Shown here one piece after another: positions 49,562 to 59,541 of a stretch of DNA of 64,000 bases. A model generated the notes under the pieces. It was given only the letters and a program-made list of their open reading frames with translations, was not told the origin of the DNA and did not search any database. Position 1 is the stretch's first letter; the number at the start of each line of letters is the position of its first letter. This DNA comes from Bacillota bacterium (GTDB taxonomy: Bacteria; Bacillota; Clostridia; Acetivibrionales; DSM-1351), in NCBI GenBank assembly GCA_023415305.1, contig JAEZKZ010000002.1, positions 1-64,000 on the forward strand, written 5' to 3'. The position numbers and the translations under genes are program-made.

Positions 49562-50622
49562 TGTCCCTCTTTGTAGATATCAAGAAAAAACTTGACGATT
49601 TCAATCTTGAAATAAAGTTCAGCACAGATAATAAGATTTTGGGACTGCTGGGTGCCTCGGGCTGCGGCAAGAGTATGACCCTTAAGTGTATTGCAGGAAT
49701 AGAGGAGCCTGATGAGGGTAGAATTATACTTGAAGACAGGGTTTTGTTTGATTCCGAAAAAAAAATAAACCTGCCGCCCCGGCAAAGAAGGGTGGGCTAT
49801 CTTTTTCAGAACTATGCACTTTTCCCAAATATGACGGTGAAGGAAAATATAGAAGCCGGGGTAAAAGGTAACAAGGCTGAAAGAGAGAAAATTGTCAGAG
49901 AAAAAATAGAAATGTTTTTCTTAAAAGGCCATGAATACAAAAAGCCCCATCAGCTTTCGGGCGGACAGCAGCAGAGAGTGGCACTGGCCAGAATCCTGGC
50001 TTCAGAACCCGAGGTGGTTTTGCTGGATGAGCCCTTTTCGGCGCTGGACAGTAATCTGAAATGGAATCTGGAGCAGGAACTGATGGAGCTGCTGTCAACG
50101 TACTCAGGTAAGGTTTTGCTGGTTTCACACAACAGAAATGAAGTATACCGTTTTTCTGAAACTATAGCTGTACTGGCTGCCGGGAAAGTTGAAACTTTCT
50201 GTACCAGGTCAGAGCTGTTCGATAATCCTGTAACAGTGGCTGCCGCACAGCTTACAGGTTGTAAAAACATATCCCGGGCAGAAAAATTAACCAACCACAC
50301 TCTTTATGCGGCTGATTGGGGTATTACACTATATTCCAATAAAAAAGTACCTGATTATATAACTCATGTGGGGATGAGAGCTCATTATATTAAGTACTTT
50401 GATAATACTGATTTTACCAATACCATAAACTGCAGGATCTCCAAGATTATCGAAAATCCGTTTTCATATATTATCATGCTAAATAATCTGCAAAACAGAG
50501 ATAAAAAAGAGATCAGCAAAATAAGATGGGAAGTGGATAAGGCGGAATGGGAGAATATAGCTGCTAATAAAGAAACAATAAGGTTGGTCTTTGACCCTGA
50601 TAAGTTACTGCTTCTGTCTTAA
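49561..50622 (+). CDS. modC: Molybdate ABC transporter ATP-binding protein
   Basis: 353 residues. The ATPase domain shows Walker A 'GASGCGKSMTLK', Q-loop 'LFQNYALFPNMTV', signature 'QLSGGQQQRVALAR', Walker B 'VVLLDEPFSALD' and the switch His ('LLVSHNRNEV'). After about 235 comes a TOBE-like molybdate-binding region. It powers ModB. ATG 49561 overlaps the modB stop by one base. It is the last gene of the nif operon as I read it. Confidence 0.93.
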   Translation: MSLFVDIKKKLDDFNLEIKFSTDNKILGLLGASGCGKSMTLKCIAGIEEPDEGRIILEDRVLFDSEKKINLPPRQRRVGYLFQNYALFPNMTVKENIEAGVKGNKAEREKIVREKIEMFFLKGHEYKKPHQLSGGQQQRVALARILASEPEVVLLDEPFSALDSNLKWNLEQELMELLSTYSGKVLLVSHNRNEVYRFSETIAVLAAGKVETFCTRSELFDNPVTVAAAQLTGCKNISRAEKLTNHTLYAADWGITLYSNKKVPDYITHVGMRAHYIKYFDNTDFTNTINCRISKIIENPFSYIIMLNNLQNRDKKEISKIRWEVDKAEWENIAANKETIRLVFDPDKLLLLS

Positions 50623-50885
50623 TCACAAATTTTGGTTCGGCATATATGGAAGCATTTATTAACTCAACACTGTAGGTAGCTTGTTAAGTGCTATTATTTC
50701 TCAAAAAAATGGGAAACTTCATATGCGCGCAATGAAAACGGGATAAAAGCATATCTCTCAAAAGCAGTTCTATGTAGGGCTGGCTTAATTCTACAAAAGA
50801 TAACACGAAATTAACAGAGTATCTTCAAGAAATTTACATTAATCTCCTAATATAATTAGAGAAAAATATATTAGGAGGTGCAGTT

Positions 50886-53800
50886 TTGAAAACAAAAAAA
50901 GTAAAAAACTTGTTATGTGTATTTTTAGTACTGGCCATCATATTAACAATACAACCGGTATCAGTTTCGGCAGAAACTCAGGTCGAAACGGTAGCACAAT
51001 GGGATTTCACCGCCGATCCCAACCCGGATAATACTTTAATTGAAATTCCATCCACAGGAGGAACTGATAGAGGTGCTTACCTCACCACATCCCTGGGAAA
51101 ACCTATAGACGGTTATACTTCCGGGAACAAGTCCATCTATGTTAATGGTTGGGATAATGGTGAAAACACCAAGTACTGGGAAATAGCCCTTTCAACAAAG
51201 GGCTATGAAAATCTGAAAGTATCCTTTAACAGCTTTAGTTCAGGAACGGGGCCAAGAGATTTCAAACTACAGTACAGCACTGATAATTTAAACTTTTATG
51301 ACGTTCAGAATGGAGATTACAAAAACGGTTCAATTTCGGGCGCACCTTCTAAACTTAATCTATTACTACCTTCAGAAATTAATGATAATGAAAACGTAAA
51401 ATTGAGATTCTTACAAACAAGTAATATATCTGTCAGGGCAGGAACCGACAAATACAGTGCCACTGAACAGGTTTCATCTACAGGAACCTCACGTTTATAT
51501 AATATCTTAATTCAAGGTGATAAAAGTGCCGGTAACGAACAGCCTCCCGAGGAGGAAACGGGCTCAGTAACAGCATACCCTGAAAGTGGCGCCGTAATCA
51601 TAGCCGGAAGCTCTGTAACACTGACAACAGTGACTTCCGGAGCCGCGATACAATATACCTTGAATGATGGACCTGAGCAGCTATTGAGTACTACTTCCGG
51701 GGCAATAACAATCAATGAGTTCAGCCTGCCCGACAACACCGCTGTTATAAAGGCAAGAGAGGTTATTGGACCCATTTATGGCACAGAAAGTACTTTTATA
51801 TATAAGCAGGCTCAGGTGGCAAAAGTATCCGCAGCCCCAACAGGAAAGGTTCCGGCCGGAACACGGATTACACTTTCAAGTGAAACCCAGGGGGCAGAAA
51901 TAAAGTTTACTCTTATTTCTAAAGCAGGACAGTCAGAGGAAAAGCCTCAACCTGAAAAGGTATACAGCGGCCCAATTACTTTAGATAGGGAAATGTTTCC
52001 TGTAAGGCTTCAAGCTGTAGCCAAACTCAGGGGTTATCTTGACAGTACAGCTGCAACATTTGATTACAGTCTTGATGAAGGTTCTGGAACTGAACAGGTC
52101 TACTTCGGACAGATTCATTCTCATACAAATCAGTCAGACGGCTCCGGGTCACTGACTGATGCCTATGAGTATGCAAAAAATATTGCCAAACTGGACTTTT
52201 TCGCTGTGACTGATCACTCCAATTACTTCGATTCAACAAGTTCACCGGTTGAATACTCCAGCAGCAGTTCAAATTCAAAATGGCAGCAGTGTGTCGCAGC
52301 CGCTGATGCCGCGGCTTCAGATTCCTTTGTTGCCCTATATGGCTATGAAATGACCTGGACGGGCAAGGTAGGACATATCAACACCTTTAATACCAATGGT
52401 TTTGTAAGCAGAAACAATCCCCAATATACATCCAGCTTCGAAGGGATGAAGAACTATTATAAGCTTCTAAAAGAAATCCCACAGTCAATATCACAATTTA
52501 ATCATCCCGGAAAGACCTTCGGAGATTTCAATAATTTTTCAGATTACGACGAAGCAATAGATAAACAGATTTCTTTAATCGAGGTTGGAAACGGTGAAGG
52601 TGCAATCGGCTCGGGAGGCTACTTTCCATCTTATGATTACTACAATAAAGCTCTTGATAAGGGCTGGCATCTTGCACCGACAAACAACCAGGACAATCAT
52701 AAGGGCCTGTGGGGTACTGCAAATACCGGGAGAACAGCAGTTGTAACCGATAATTTTTCAAGGACTGGCGTATATGATGCATTAAAAAATATGGAGGTAT
52801 ATGCCACTGAAGATTCAAATTTAAGGATTAAATATACTGCAAACAACCGGCCCATGGGAACAATCCTGCCTGTTGATACCGCACAGCTGAACATTAATGT
52901 TGATTTATCCGATTTGGATACTTCAGATTATATAGGCACGGTTTCCCTGATAACAAATGGCGGAAAAGAGAGCAATGTTCAGACTTTTGAATCAAATAAT
53001 GCCGTTTATTCCGTTAATATAGATAATCCCTCCAAAGGCTACTATTATGTAAAAGTAGTTGAAGCAGACGGAGACATTGCCGTAACAGCTCCGGTATGGG
53101 TGGGAAATGTAGAAAAGGTTGGTATTTCTTCGTTTACTTCAAATGTATCCATGCCTGTAGCCGGTGAAACGCTGGAGTTATCCACCGAAATATTCAATAA
53201 TGAGGCTGCGGCTGTCAATATTGATTCTATCACATATAAAATAGGTGACAATGTAATTGCAACGGGCAAGGCGGGACAGCCCCTTAACTCCCTGGGAACC
53301 CTTAAAGATACTGTCTCTTATACTCCTGCTGCCGCCGGGGCATACACAATCCAGGTGGAGGCAGCAGCGACACTGAACGGCATTACAAAGATATATACCG
53401 AAGCAATTATTCTTGACGTAAGAGATGCCTCCAAACTTATAAATCTTGGGGTAGATGCCTCACACCTTAATGAATATGTGGCAGGAAACTATGCCAACAG
53501 CATGACAAACTTTTCAAAGCTTGCCGAGGATTATGATGTACGTCTGGTAGAAATCAAGGAGGGTATTACTTCTGAAAAGCTCTCAACCTTGTCAGGGCTT
53601 ATTCTGACTCCTCCAAACAGAAAAACTAACATTGGAGCCCTGGGCGAATATTCAGCTGAAGAACTGGAAGCTATAAAAGCCTTTGCAGCTGAGGGAAAAA
53701 CCTTGATAGTATGCGGTCTGGCAGATTATGGTGATGGTAAAAATCCCGATCAATATCACACATCCTACCAACAGAATAAAATTCTTGAAGCAATAGGTGC

Positions 53801-56800
53801 GAAGGCTAGGATAGTTGATGATGAGGTAATTGATAAAACCAATTACGAGTCTCAAAACTACAGGCTTCGCTTCAAAAATTATAATTTGAACAGTGAATAT
53901 AACAGGGGAGTAAAGCCGGAACAGGAATACAGCTTCTACAGCGGTGCGTCGGTTTATATACAGGATGCCGATAAAACAGCTGTAACTACCATTGTAGCAT
54001 CCCATGACACTTCCGAGAGTCTTGACTCTGACAAGGATGGTAAGGGTGGAATCGATAACCCGGTGAAGAAAGGCAGTATCCCCGCTCTTACGATAGAAAC
54101 TCTGGCAAGCGGAGCAAAGATTTTTGTTGCCGGTACTGTCTTTATGTCCAACTTTGAAGTACAGGCAACAATAGACAACTCGTCGCAGCTTAACTTCAGC
54201 AATTATAACATATGTCAGAATATTGTTCAGTCTATAGCCCCTCAGAAAATAACAGTTATAAGGCAGGTTCAGTCAGCGAATGTCGGTGAAAAGTTTACCA
54301 TAGAGGGTATCGTTACTTCCAATTCAAGCGGGTATGACAAAGAAACTGCTTTCTTTGATTGTATTTATATTCAGGATGAAACTGCCGGAATTAATCTGTT
54401 CCCCGTATCGGGAGACTATAAAGCCGGGCAGAAGGTACGAGTTAAAGGAACTGTAGGAGGCTATCAGGGAGAAAAACAGCTTACGGTTGATAAAATAGAA
54501 TTAATCGACAGTACTACTAACCCAATAACTCCATTGAGTATAACTACAGCCGACGCAAATGAGGACTCGAACAGGGGAAGACTGGTCAGTGTAAGCGGTA
54601 ACGTCAAGTCAGTGGGGATGGCCAACGGAATAGTAGAATCCATAACTGTCAACGATGGTTCTGGAGATGTCAGAGTATTCATTGACGGTTATATTAATCC
54701 ATCGGTAAAGCTTGATTTTGTTAATGAGGGACAAAAAATTAATGCTGTAGGTCTTTGTTCGGTTGATACCCTTGGAAAACGGATCAGAGTACGGGACAGA
54801 AGGGAGATAACACAAGCCGCTGCTGCCACTGTTATCAACATTCTTCATACAAATGACAGTCATGGACGTGTTTATCCTGATCCTAACAACAAGGGGATGA
54901 TAGGCATTGACAAAATTGCTGCCATAAAAAAGGCCACGACGAATGCGTTACTGGTTGATGCAGGAGACACTCTTCACGGTCTGCCCATTGCAAATACTAC
55001 ACAGGGTTCAAATATTATTGAACTTATGAATCTGGCCGGCTACGACGTAATGACTCCCGGCAATCATGATTTTAATTACGGAAGCAGTAAGCTTAAGGAG
55101 TATGCAGAAGCAGGAACTACCCGGTTCAATATTATATCCTCCAATATTGTTAATAAAGCTGAAGGTTCACTGTGGCTGCCGGCAACGGCTATAAAGACCG
55201 TTAACGGTATAAAAATAGGCTTCTTTGGATTAACAACTAAAGATACAACCATAATGACAAATCCATCAAATGTATCCAGCCTTGATTTTGAGGATTATTT
55301 GTCATCTGCCCGGAAAGCCATAGAAAATCTGAAGTCGGAAGATGTTGACGTTATTATAGGTTTGACACATATCTCGCGACCGGATGTAAAGGAACTTGCA
55401 AAGCGTCTTGCAGGGGATGTGGATGTAATTATTGACGGGCACGACCATTTGAGTACAAAGGATAGTGAGTCGGGTGTGTTGATAGCAGGTTCAGGTCAGT
55501 ATGAAGAAAACCTGGGGAGTATATCATTAATGCTTAATGAGAATAAAGACGTGATTCAGAAAGACGCAAAACTTATTCCGAAAGCAGACACCGAAAATAT
55601 CATACCGGATTCTGACGTTAAAGCCCGGGCTTCAACCATGATGGAACTGGTTAATACTTTGTTCAGTCAGAAAATCGGAACCTCTGAAGTGTTGCTTAGC
55701 AGTGAAAGAGGAAGTTTTTCCGCAGGACAAATCACAAATGGTGTTAGAAACTCTGAAATGCCTTTGGGTAATCTGGTTGCAGATGCCATGAGAAGTGTTC
55801 TTGAGGCAGATTTGGCCATAACAAACGGGGGAGGCTTGAGAGCCGACATAAAAATCGGAGATATTACGGCCGGTACTTTAAATTCAGTGCTTCCTTTCGG
55901 CAACTATGGAGTTATAAAGGAGGTAAATCCTAAACAGTTAAAGGCCATTCTTGAACACGGTCTGTCGGATGCACCGGTTCCTATAGGAAAATTTCCGCAG
56001 ATATCAGGTATGAGGATTGAATACAATCCTAACGCCCCGGCGGGTTCCAAAGTCACTAAAATTACTGTTGGAAATACTATTCTCAACTTAACCGATGCAA
56101 CAACAAAGTACAAGTTGGCAACCAATGATTTTATGGCAAACGGCGGAGATGGCTACGCTTCAATAAAAGAGCTTAAAACCCTTATTGAGGGAGATTCTCT
56201 GGATGTGGTACTGGAGAAATATGTTAAGAGCCTTCCAGAGGTAAAAATAACAAAGGCTTATGAAAATATTCAGGGAAGAATACTGGCGGTAAAGGCTGTA
56301 GAAAATCCTCCGGATAATCCTACACAAAATCCCGTCACAGGCGGTTCGTCACAGAGCAGCTGGACGCCGGTTCCAACTGCACCCGGTATTGAAATTAATG
56401 GTACTTCGGCTGTTATTAAGTTAAACCTGAATAAAACCACCGGTGAAGCAAGGTTTAAGCTTACAGCTCTAAACGCCAAGGACCTTATTGAGCATGCTAA
56501 AACCTTAGATCAAGGAAGTGATGCGACTATAGAGATAAAAGGACAGCTGGAAGAAGGTGCAAGAAATGCCTGTATTCAAATAGAAAACGGTATATTTAAA
56601 AGGCTGTCAACAGAGACCAATGCCAGTCTAAGGATTGATGCAGGCTTTGCAGCTATAGAATTAAGCAGTCAGGTTATTGACAATATATATACTGCAAACA
56701 AGGGCCGGGATATCAGCTTCCTGGTAGAACAAACCGCACCCGATTCCCTTCCTGCAGAGATAAAGGATGTAGTTGGGGACCGACCGGTGTATAATATAGC

Positions 56801-57491
56801 AATAATGGCCGGAAATACACGAATAACTGATTTTGCGGGTGAAGCTCTGAGGATTTCCATTCCATATGCTTTAAAGCAGGGCGAAAACCCCAATGCTGTA
56901 GTAGTGTTCTATATAGATGAAAAAGGTGAGGCTGTGCAGGTTACAGGTGTATACAACAAGGCTGCAGGTAAAGTCGAATTTATTACAAATCACTTGTCCA
57001 GATATACAATAGGTTATAAGTACATTCAATTCAGTGATATATGGTATAGTTCAGTAAAAAGTGATATTGAGTTTGTTTCAGCACGAGACCTTATGACCGG
57101 AATTGGAAATGGTGAGTTTGGAACTGACAGGGCTATGACTCGAGGAATGCTGGTTACTGTACTTGGAAAGCTGGCAGGAGCAGAACCTGTTGGTGCAGCC
57201 GACTTTAATGATGTGGCTCCTGACAAATACTATTCGCCATATATTGCATGGGCGGCAGAAAACGGAATTGTAGCAGGGACCGGAAGAAACATGTTCCGAC
57301 CTGACAGGGCTGTGTCCAGAGAAGAACTTGAGACAATCCTGAACAATTTCTTGAAATATCTGAAAGTGAATACGAAAATTACTGTTGATCAATTACTGTC
57401 CGATTACAAAGAAGATTCTAAGGAAATGGTAACCAGGGCTGATATTGCGTCTATTCTTAAAAGGTATATAGAGTTATATCTTAAAGGGTAG
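50886..57491 (+). CDS. Giant S-layer-anchored PHP-phosphoesterase / 5'-nucleotidase
   Basis: 2201 residues. A signal peptide is followed by a beta-sandwich (about 35-215) and chitobiase/FN3-like repeats (about 225-395). A PHP-type metallohydrolase spans about 405-690 ('FGQIHSHTNQSDGSG', 'DFFAVTDHSNYF', 'QFNHPG'). CARDB-like and DUF4350-like parts lie at about 760-1100, and an OB fold at about 1120-1300. A UshA-type 5'-nucleotidase spans about 1315-1800 ('ILHTNDSHGR', 'VDAGDTLHG', 'PGNHDFNYG', 'IIDGHDHLS', 'ITNGGGLRADI'). A linker and two to three SLH repeats follow (about 2047-2200). It should sit on the cell surface and release phosphate from nucleotides and other esters. TTG 50886 has AGGAGGTG. 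Confidence 0.9.
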   Translation: MKTKKVKNLLCVFLVLAIILTIQPVSVSAETQVETVAQWDFTADPNPDNTLIEIPSTGGTDRGAYLTTSLGKPIDGYTSGNKSIYVNGWDNGENTKYWEIALSTKGYENLKVSFNSFSSGTGPRDFKLQYSTDNLNFYDVQNGDYKNGSISGAPSKLNLLLPSEINDNENVKLRFLQTSNISVRAGTDKYSATEQVSSTGTSRLYNILIQGDKSAGNEQPPEEETGSVTAYPESGAVIIAGSSVTLTTVTSGAAIQYTLNDGPEQLLSTTSGAITINEFSLPDNTAVIKAREVIGPIYGTESTFIYKQAQVAKVSAAPTGKVPAGTRITLSSETQGAEIKFTLISKAGQSEEKPQPEKVYSGPITLDREMFPVRLQAVAKLRGYLDSTAATFDYSLDEGSGTEQVYFGQIHSHTNQSDGSGSLTDAYEYAKNIAKLDFFAVTDHSNYFDSTSSPVEYSSSSSNSKWQQCVAAADAAASDSFVALYGYEMTWTGKVGHINTFNTNGFVSRNNPQYTSSFEGMKNYYKLLKEIPQSISQFNHPGKTFGDFNNFSDYDEAIDKQISLIEVGNGEGAIGSGGYFPSYDYYNKALDKGWHLAPTNNQDNHKGLWGTANTGRTAVVTDNFSRTGVYDALKNMEVYATEDSNLRIKYTANNRPMGTILPVDTAQLNINVDLSDLDTSDYIGTVSLITNGGKESNVQTFESNNAVYSVNIDNPSKGYYYVKVVEADGDIAVTAPVWVGNVEKVGISSFTSNVSMPVAGETLELSTEIFNNEAAAVNIDSITYKIGDNVIATGKAGQPLNSLGTLKDTVSYTPAAAGAYTIQVEAAATLNGITKIYTEAIILDVRDASKLINLGVDASHLNEYVAGNYANSMTNFSKLAEDYDVRLVEIKEGITSEKLSTLSGLILTPPNRKTNIGALGEYSAEELEAIKAFAAEGKTLIVCGLADYGDGKNPDQYHTSYQQNKILEAIGAKARIVDDEVIDKTNYESQNYRLRFKNYNLNSEYNRGVKPEQEYSFYSGASVYIQDADKTAVTTIVASHDTSESLDSDKDGKGGIDNPVKKGSIPALTIETLASGAKIFVAGTVFMSNFEVQATIDNSSQLNFSNYNICQNIVQSIAPQKITVIRQVQSANVGEKFTIEGIVTSNSSGYDKETAFFDCIYIQDETAGINLFPVSGDYKAGQKVRVKGTVGGYQGEKQLTVDKIELIDSTTNPITPLSITTADANEDSNRGRLVSVSGNVKSVGMANGIVESITVNDGSGDVRVFIDGYINPSVKLDFVNEGQKINAVGLCSVDTLGKRIRVRDRREITQAAAATVINILHTNDSHGRVYPDPNNKGMIGIDKIAAIKKATTNALLVDAGDTLHGLPIANTTQGSNIIELMNLAGYDVMTPGNHDFNYGSSKLKEYAEAGTTRFNIISSNIVNKAEGSLWLPATAIKTVNGIKIGFFGLTTKDTTIMTNPSNVSSLDFEDYLSSARKAIENLKSEDVDVIIGLTHISRPDVKELAKRLAGDVDVIIDGHDHLSTKDSESGVLIAGSGQYEENLGSISLMLNENKDVIQKDAKLIPKADTENIIPDSDVKARASTMMELVNTLFSQKIGTSEVLLSSERGSFSAGQITNGVRNSEMPLGNLVADAMRSVLEADLAITNGGGLRADIKIGDITAGTLNSVLPFGNYGVIKEVNPKQLKAILEHGLSDAPVPIGKFPQISGMRIEYNPNAPAGSKVTKITVGNTILNLTDATTKYKLATNDFMANGGDGYASIKELKTLIEGDSLDVVLEKYVKSLPEVKITKAYENIQGRILAVKAVENPPDNPTQNPVTGGSSQSSWTPVPTAPGIEINGTSAVIKLNLNKTTGEARFKLTALNAKDLIEHAKTLDQGSDATIEIKGQLEEGARNACIQIENGIFKRLSTETNASLRIDAGFAAIELSSQVIDNIYTANKGRDISFLVEQTAPDSLPAEIKDVVGDRPVYNIAIMAGNTRITDFAGEALRISIPYALKQGENPNAVVVFYIDEKGEAVQVTGVYNKAAGKVEFITNHLSRYTIGYKYIQFSDIWYSSVKSDIEFVSARDLMTGIGNGEFGTDRAMTRGMLVTVLGKLAGAEPVGAADFNDVAPDKYYSPYIAWAAENGIVAGTGRNMFRPDRAVSREELETILNNFLKYLKVNTKITVDQLLSDYKEDSKEMVTRADIASILKRYIELYLKG

Positions 57492-57573
57492 TGAAAGAGG
57501 GCAAATTTCCTAAACCTCCATTTTGCTATGGACATTAAAAGAATAAAATAATAAGATAATAAGGTAGTATGAT

Positions 57574-57616
57574 AAAAATGGTAAAAGCGGCTGCTAAGTC
57601 GCTTTTACCATTTTTG
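57574..57616 (+). terminator. Terminator after the giant surface protein
   Basis: AAAAATGGTAAAAGCG and CGCTTTTACCATTTTT form a 16-base stem over a 10-base loop, about 85 bases after the stop. Confidence 0.9.
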
Positions 57617-57720
57617 TAAAAACTAATACATTTAACTTCTTATTTAACCTTAATTGTGTTACTTTTATAATATTTATAACGATTTATGTGATAAAGATAG
57701 ATCTGATTTTGGAGGCAAAA

Positions 57721-58710
57721 ATGAACGAAGTACAAGTAATAATTAGACAAATATTGATTCTATCCCTTTTAGGACTAACTGGTTTTGCGGCTGGGAAGGG
57801 AAAATTCCTGCCTGAAAATTCTCATAAGTACATTTCGGCTCTGATATTAAAAATTACAATGCCGTTTTTAATTTTCAATACAATGGGTAACTATTCTTTT
57901 ACAGGTGAAACTTTAAAAAACGGTTTCTTCATATTTGCTTTGGGAGTTGTCTTTATTCTGCTTGGAGGCTTCATATCCTTGTGGCCCTGTAAATTAATGG
58001 GTATACGTGAAAAGACCAAAAATATATATATTGCTCAGTCAATGTTCGGAAATGTAATATTTATGGCATATCCCCTGCTAAAAGCAATGTACGGAGACGA
58101 AGGAATAGTCTATGCAATATTTTATAATATTGCAAATGATGCCATACTCTGGACTTTGGGGGTATACCTGTTTAACAGGCATAATACCACAAACTGGAGA
58201 GATAATCTCAAGCATTTGATAAACCCCAATACAATTGCATTTTTAGGCGGCATTCTGATGATCGTATTAAAGAGCTTGTTTAACATTCAGAATACAGCTG
58301 TTTATCAGTCAGTTTGGGATATATTTTACACTACCTTTTATAATCTCGGACATACAACAATATATTTATCCATGATTTTTATCGGACTGATTTTGTCCAA
58401 TGTAAAAATACAAGGACTAAGTGATATTGTAATGAGAGCCAGATACCTTGTTTATTCACTCTTTAAGCTGATTATCGTCCCGGCCGCAGCTCTTCTGTTC
58501 TTTAAGGCCACAGGTAACTTTTTTGATGTATTTGTTAAGAGAATAGTTACCCTACAGCTTGCAATGCCCGCATCTACAATTGTTTCTGCGCTGGCACTGG
58601 AATACGACTCGGATTATAATGCTGCTACCGAAGGAATATTTATATCCACAATCCTATCTATTTTCTCACTTCCGTTTATTGTATATTTGCTGACATTATT
58701 AAAAGTATAG
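57721..58710 (+). CDS. AEC family transporter (auxin efflux carrier-like)
   Basis: 329 residues with ten likely membrane helices in two inverted sets of five. 'LGLTGFAAGKGKFLPENSHKYISALI' and 'MPFLIFNTM' at the start, 'FGNVIFMAYPLLKAMYGDEG' in the middle and 'QLAMPASTIVSALALEYDSD' near the end are AEC patterns. Members carry organic acids or amino acids; the substrate is unknown. TTGGAGG supports ATG 57721 over the in-frame ATG-like start at 57688. It is a single gene between terminators. Confidence 0.88.
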   Translation: MNEVQVIIRQILILSLLGLTGFAAGKGKFLPENSHKYISALILKITMPFLIFNTMGNYSFTGETLKNGFFIFALGVVFILLGGFISLWPCKLMGIREKTKNIYIAQSMFGNVIFMAYPLLKAMYGDEGIVYAIFYNIANDAILWTLGVYLFNRHNTTNWRDNLKHLINPNTIAFLGGILMIVLKSLFNIQNTAVYQSVWDIFYTTFYNLGHTTIYLSMIFIGLILSNVKIQGLSDIVMRARYLVYSLFKLIIVPAAALLFFKATGNFFDVFVKRIVTLQLAMPASTIVSALALEYDSDYNAATEGIFISTILSIFSLPFIVYLLTLLKV

Positions 58711-58751
58711 GAATCAATTAAATAATAAATAATTAATACTATCCGAATATT

Positions 58752-58785
58752 AAAAGCGTCCAATAAAAAATTGTTCGCTTTTTTA
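58752..58785 (+). terminator. Terminator after the AEC transporter
   Basis: AAAAGCG and CGCTTTT with an inner AAT/ATT pairing, followed by TTTTTTA, about 40 bases after the stop. The remaining gap to purE (58786-58928) is AT-rich. I looked for a purine riboswitch and a clear PurBox and found neither convincingly. Confidence 0.75.
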
Positions 58786-58928
58786 ATTGACAATAGACTT
58801 TGTTGTTTGATAATATTAATGTATTAAAAGGCGAATAATTTTCTTGAAATCTGTAAAAATGTTCACAATTATACTACATAAAATTTATTTTACTTTAAAA
58901 TTATTTTATTTATATGGAGGCCAATAAC

Positions 58929-59441
58929 ATGTGTATTTCCAAAGATGCCAAGGTAGCAGTTATTATGGGAAGTGATTCCGACCTGTCAGTAATGAAGAGC
59001 TGTATTAAAATTCTCAAGGATTTTGACGTTCAATGTGAAGTAATGGTATGTTCAGCCCATAGAACACCTGACAAGGCATCAGCCTATGCAAAAAGTGCAG
59101 AGGCCAACGGAATAGATGTTATAATAGCGGCAGCTGGAAAAGCAGCACATCTTCCCGGTGTACTTGCAGCGTATACCCCAATACCCGTTATCGGAGTACC
59201 TATCAAATCTTCAACACTTGACGGACTGGATTCACTTCTTTCTATTGTTCAGATGCCGGCTGGAATCCCTGTGGCAACTGTAGCGGTTGACGGAGCAGAA
59301 AATGCCGCTCTATTGGCAGTGCAGATTTTGTCAGTAGCTTATCACGGTTTGAGAGATAAAATGCTTGACTATAAAAAATCCCTTGCAGAAAAAGTTGAAA
59401 AGAAAAATGCCGAACTTCAGAAGAAACTTGAAGAGCTTTAG
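58929..59441 (+). CDS. purE: 5-(carboxyamino)imidazole ribonucleotide mutase
   Basis: 170 residues, class I PurE, converting N5-CAIR to CAIR in purine synthesis. Seen: 'VAVIMGSDSDLSVMKS', 'VMVCSAHRTPDKASAYA' (active-site His), 'AAAGKAAHLPGVLAAYT' and 'PVIGVPIKSSTLDGLDSLLS'. The charged C-terminal helix is typical. An ATG at 58914 overlaps the ribosome site itself (ATGGAGG); ATG 58929 has that GGAGG at the right distance. First gene of the purE-F-M-N-H cluster. Confidence 0.96.
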   Translation: MCISKDAKVAVIMGSDSDLSVMKSCIKILKDFDVQCEVMVCSAHRTPDKASAYAKSAEANGIDVIIAAAGKAAHLPGVLAAYTPIPVIGVPIKSSTLDGLDSLLSIVQMPAGIPVATVAVDGAENAALLAVQILSVAYHGLRDKMLDYKKSLAEKVEKKNAELQKKLEEL

Positions 59442-59541
59442 TTCTGAGCAGATTTTCGTACTGGAAAGTCTAAAATAATCCGAAATAAAACATAAATCTA
59501 AATAAACCAAAAGAAACTAAAAGCAATAAAAAGGAGTTACC

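Noticed and set aside
58786..58928. Purine riboswitch or PurBox before purE
   Set aside because: GGCGAATAAT only partly fits a PurBox and no purine-aptamer core was seen.
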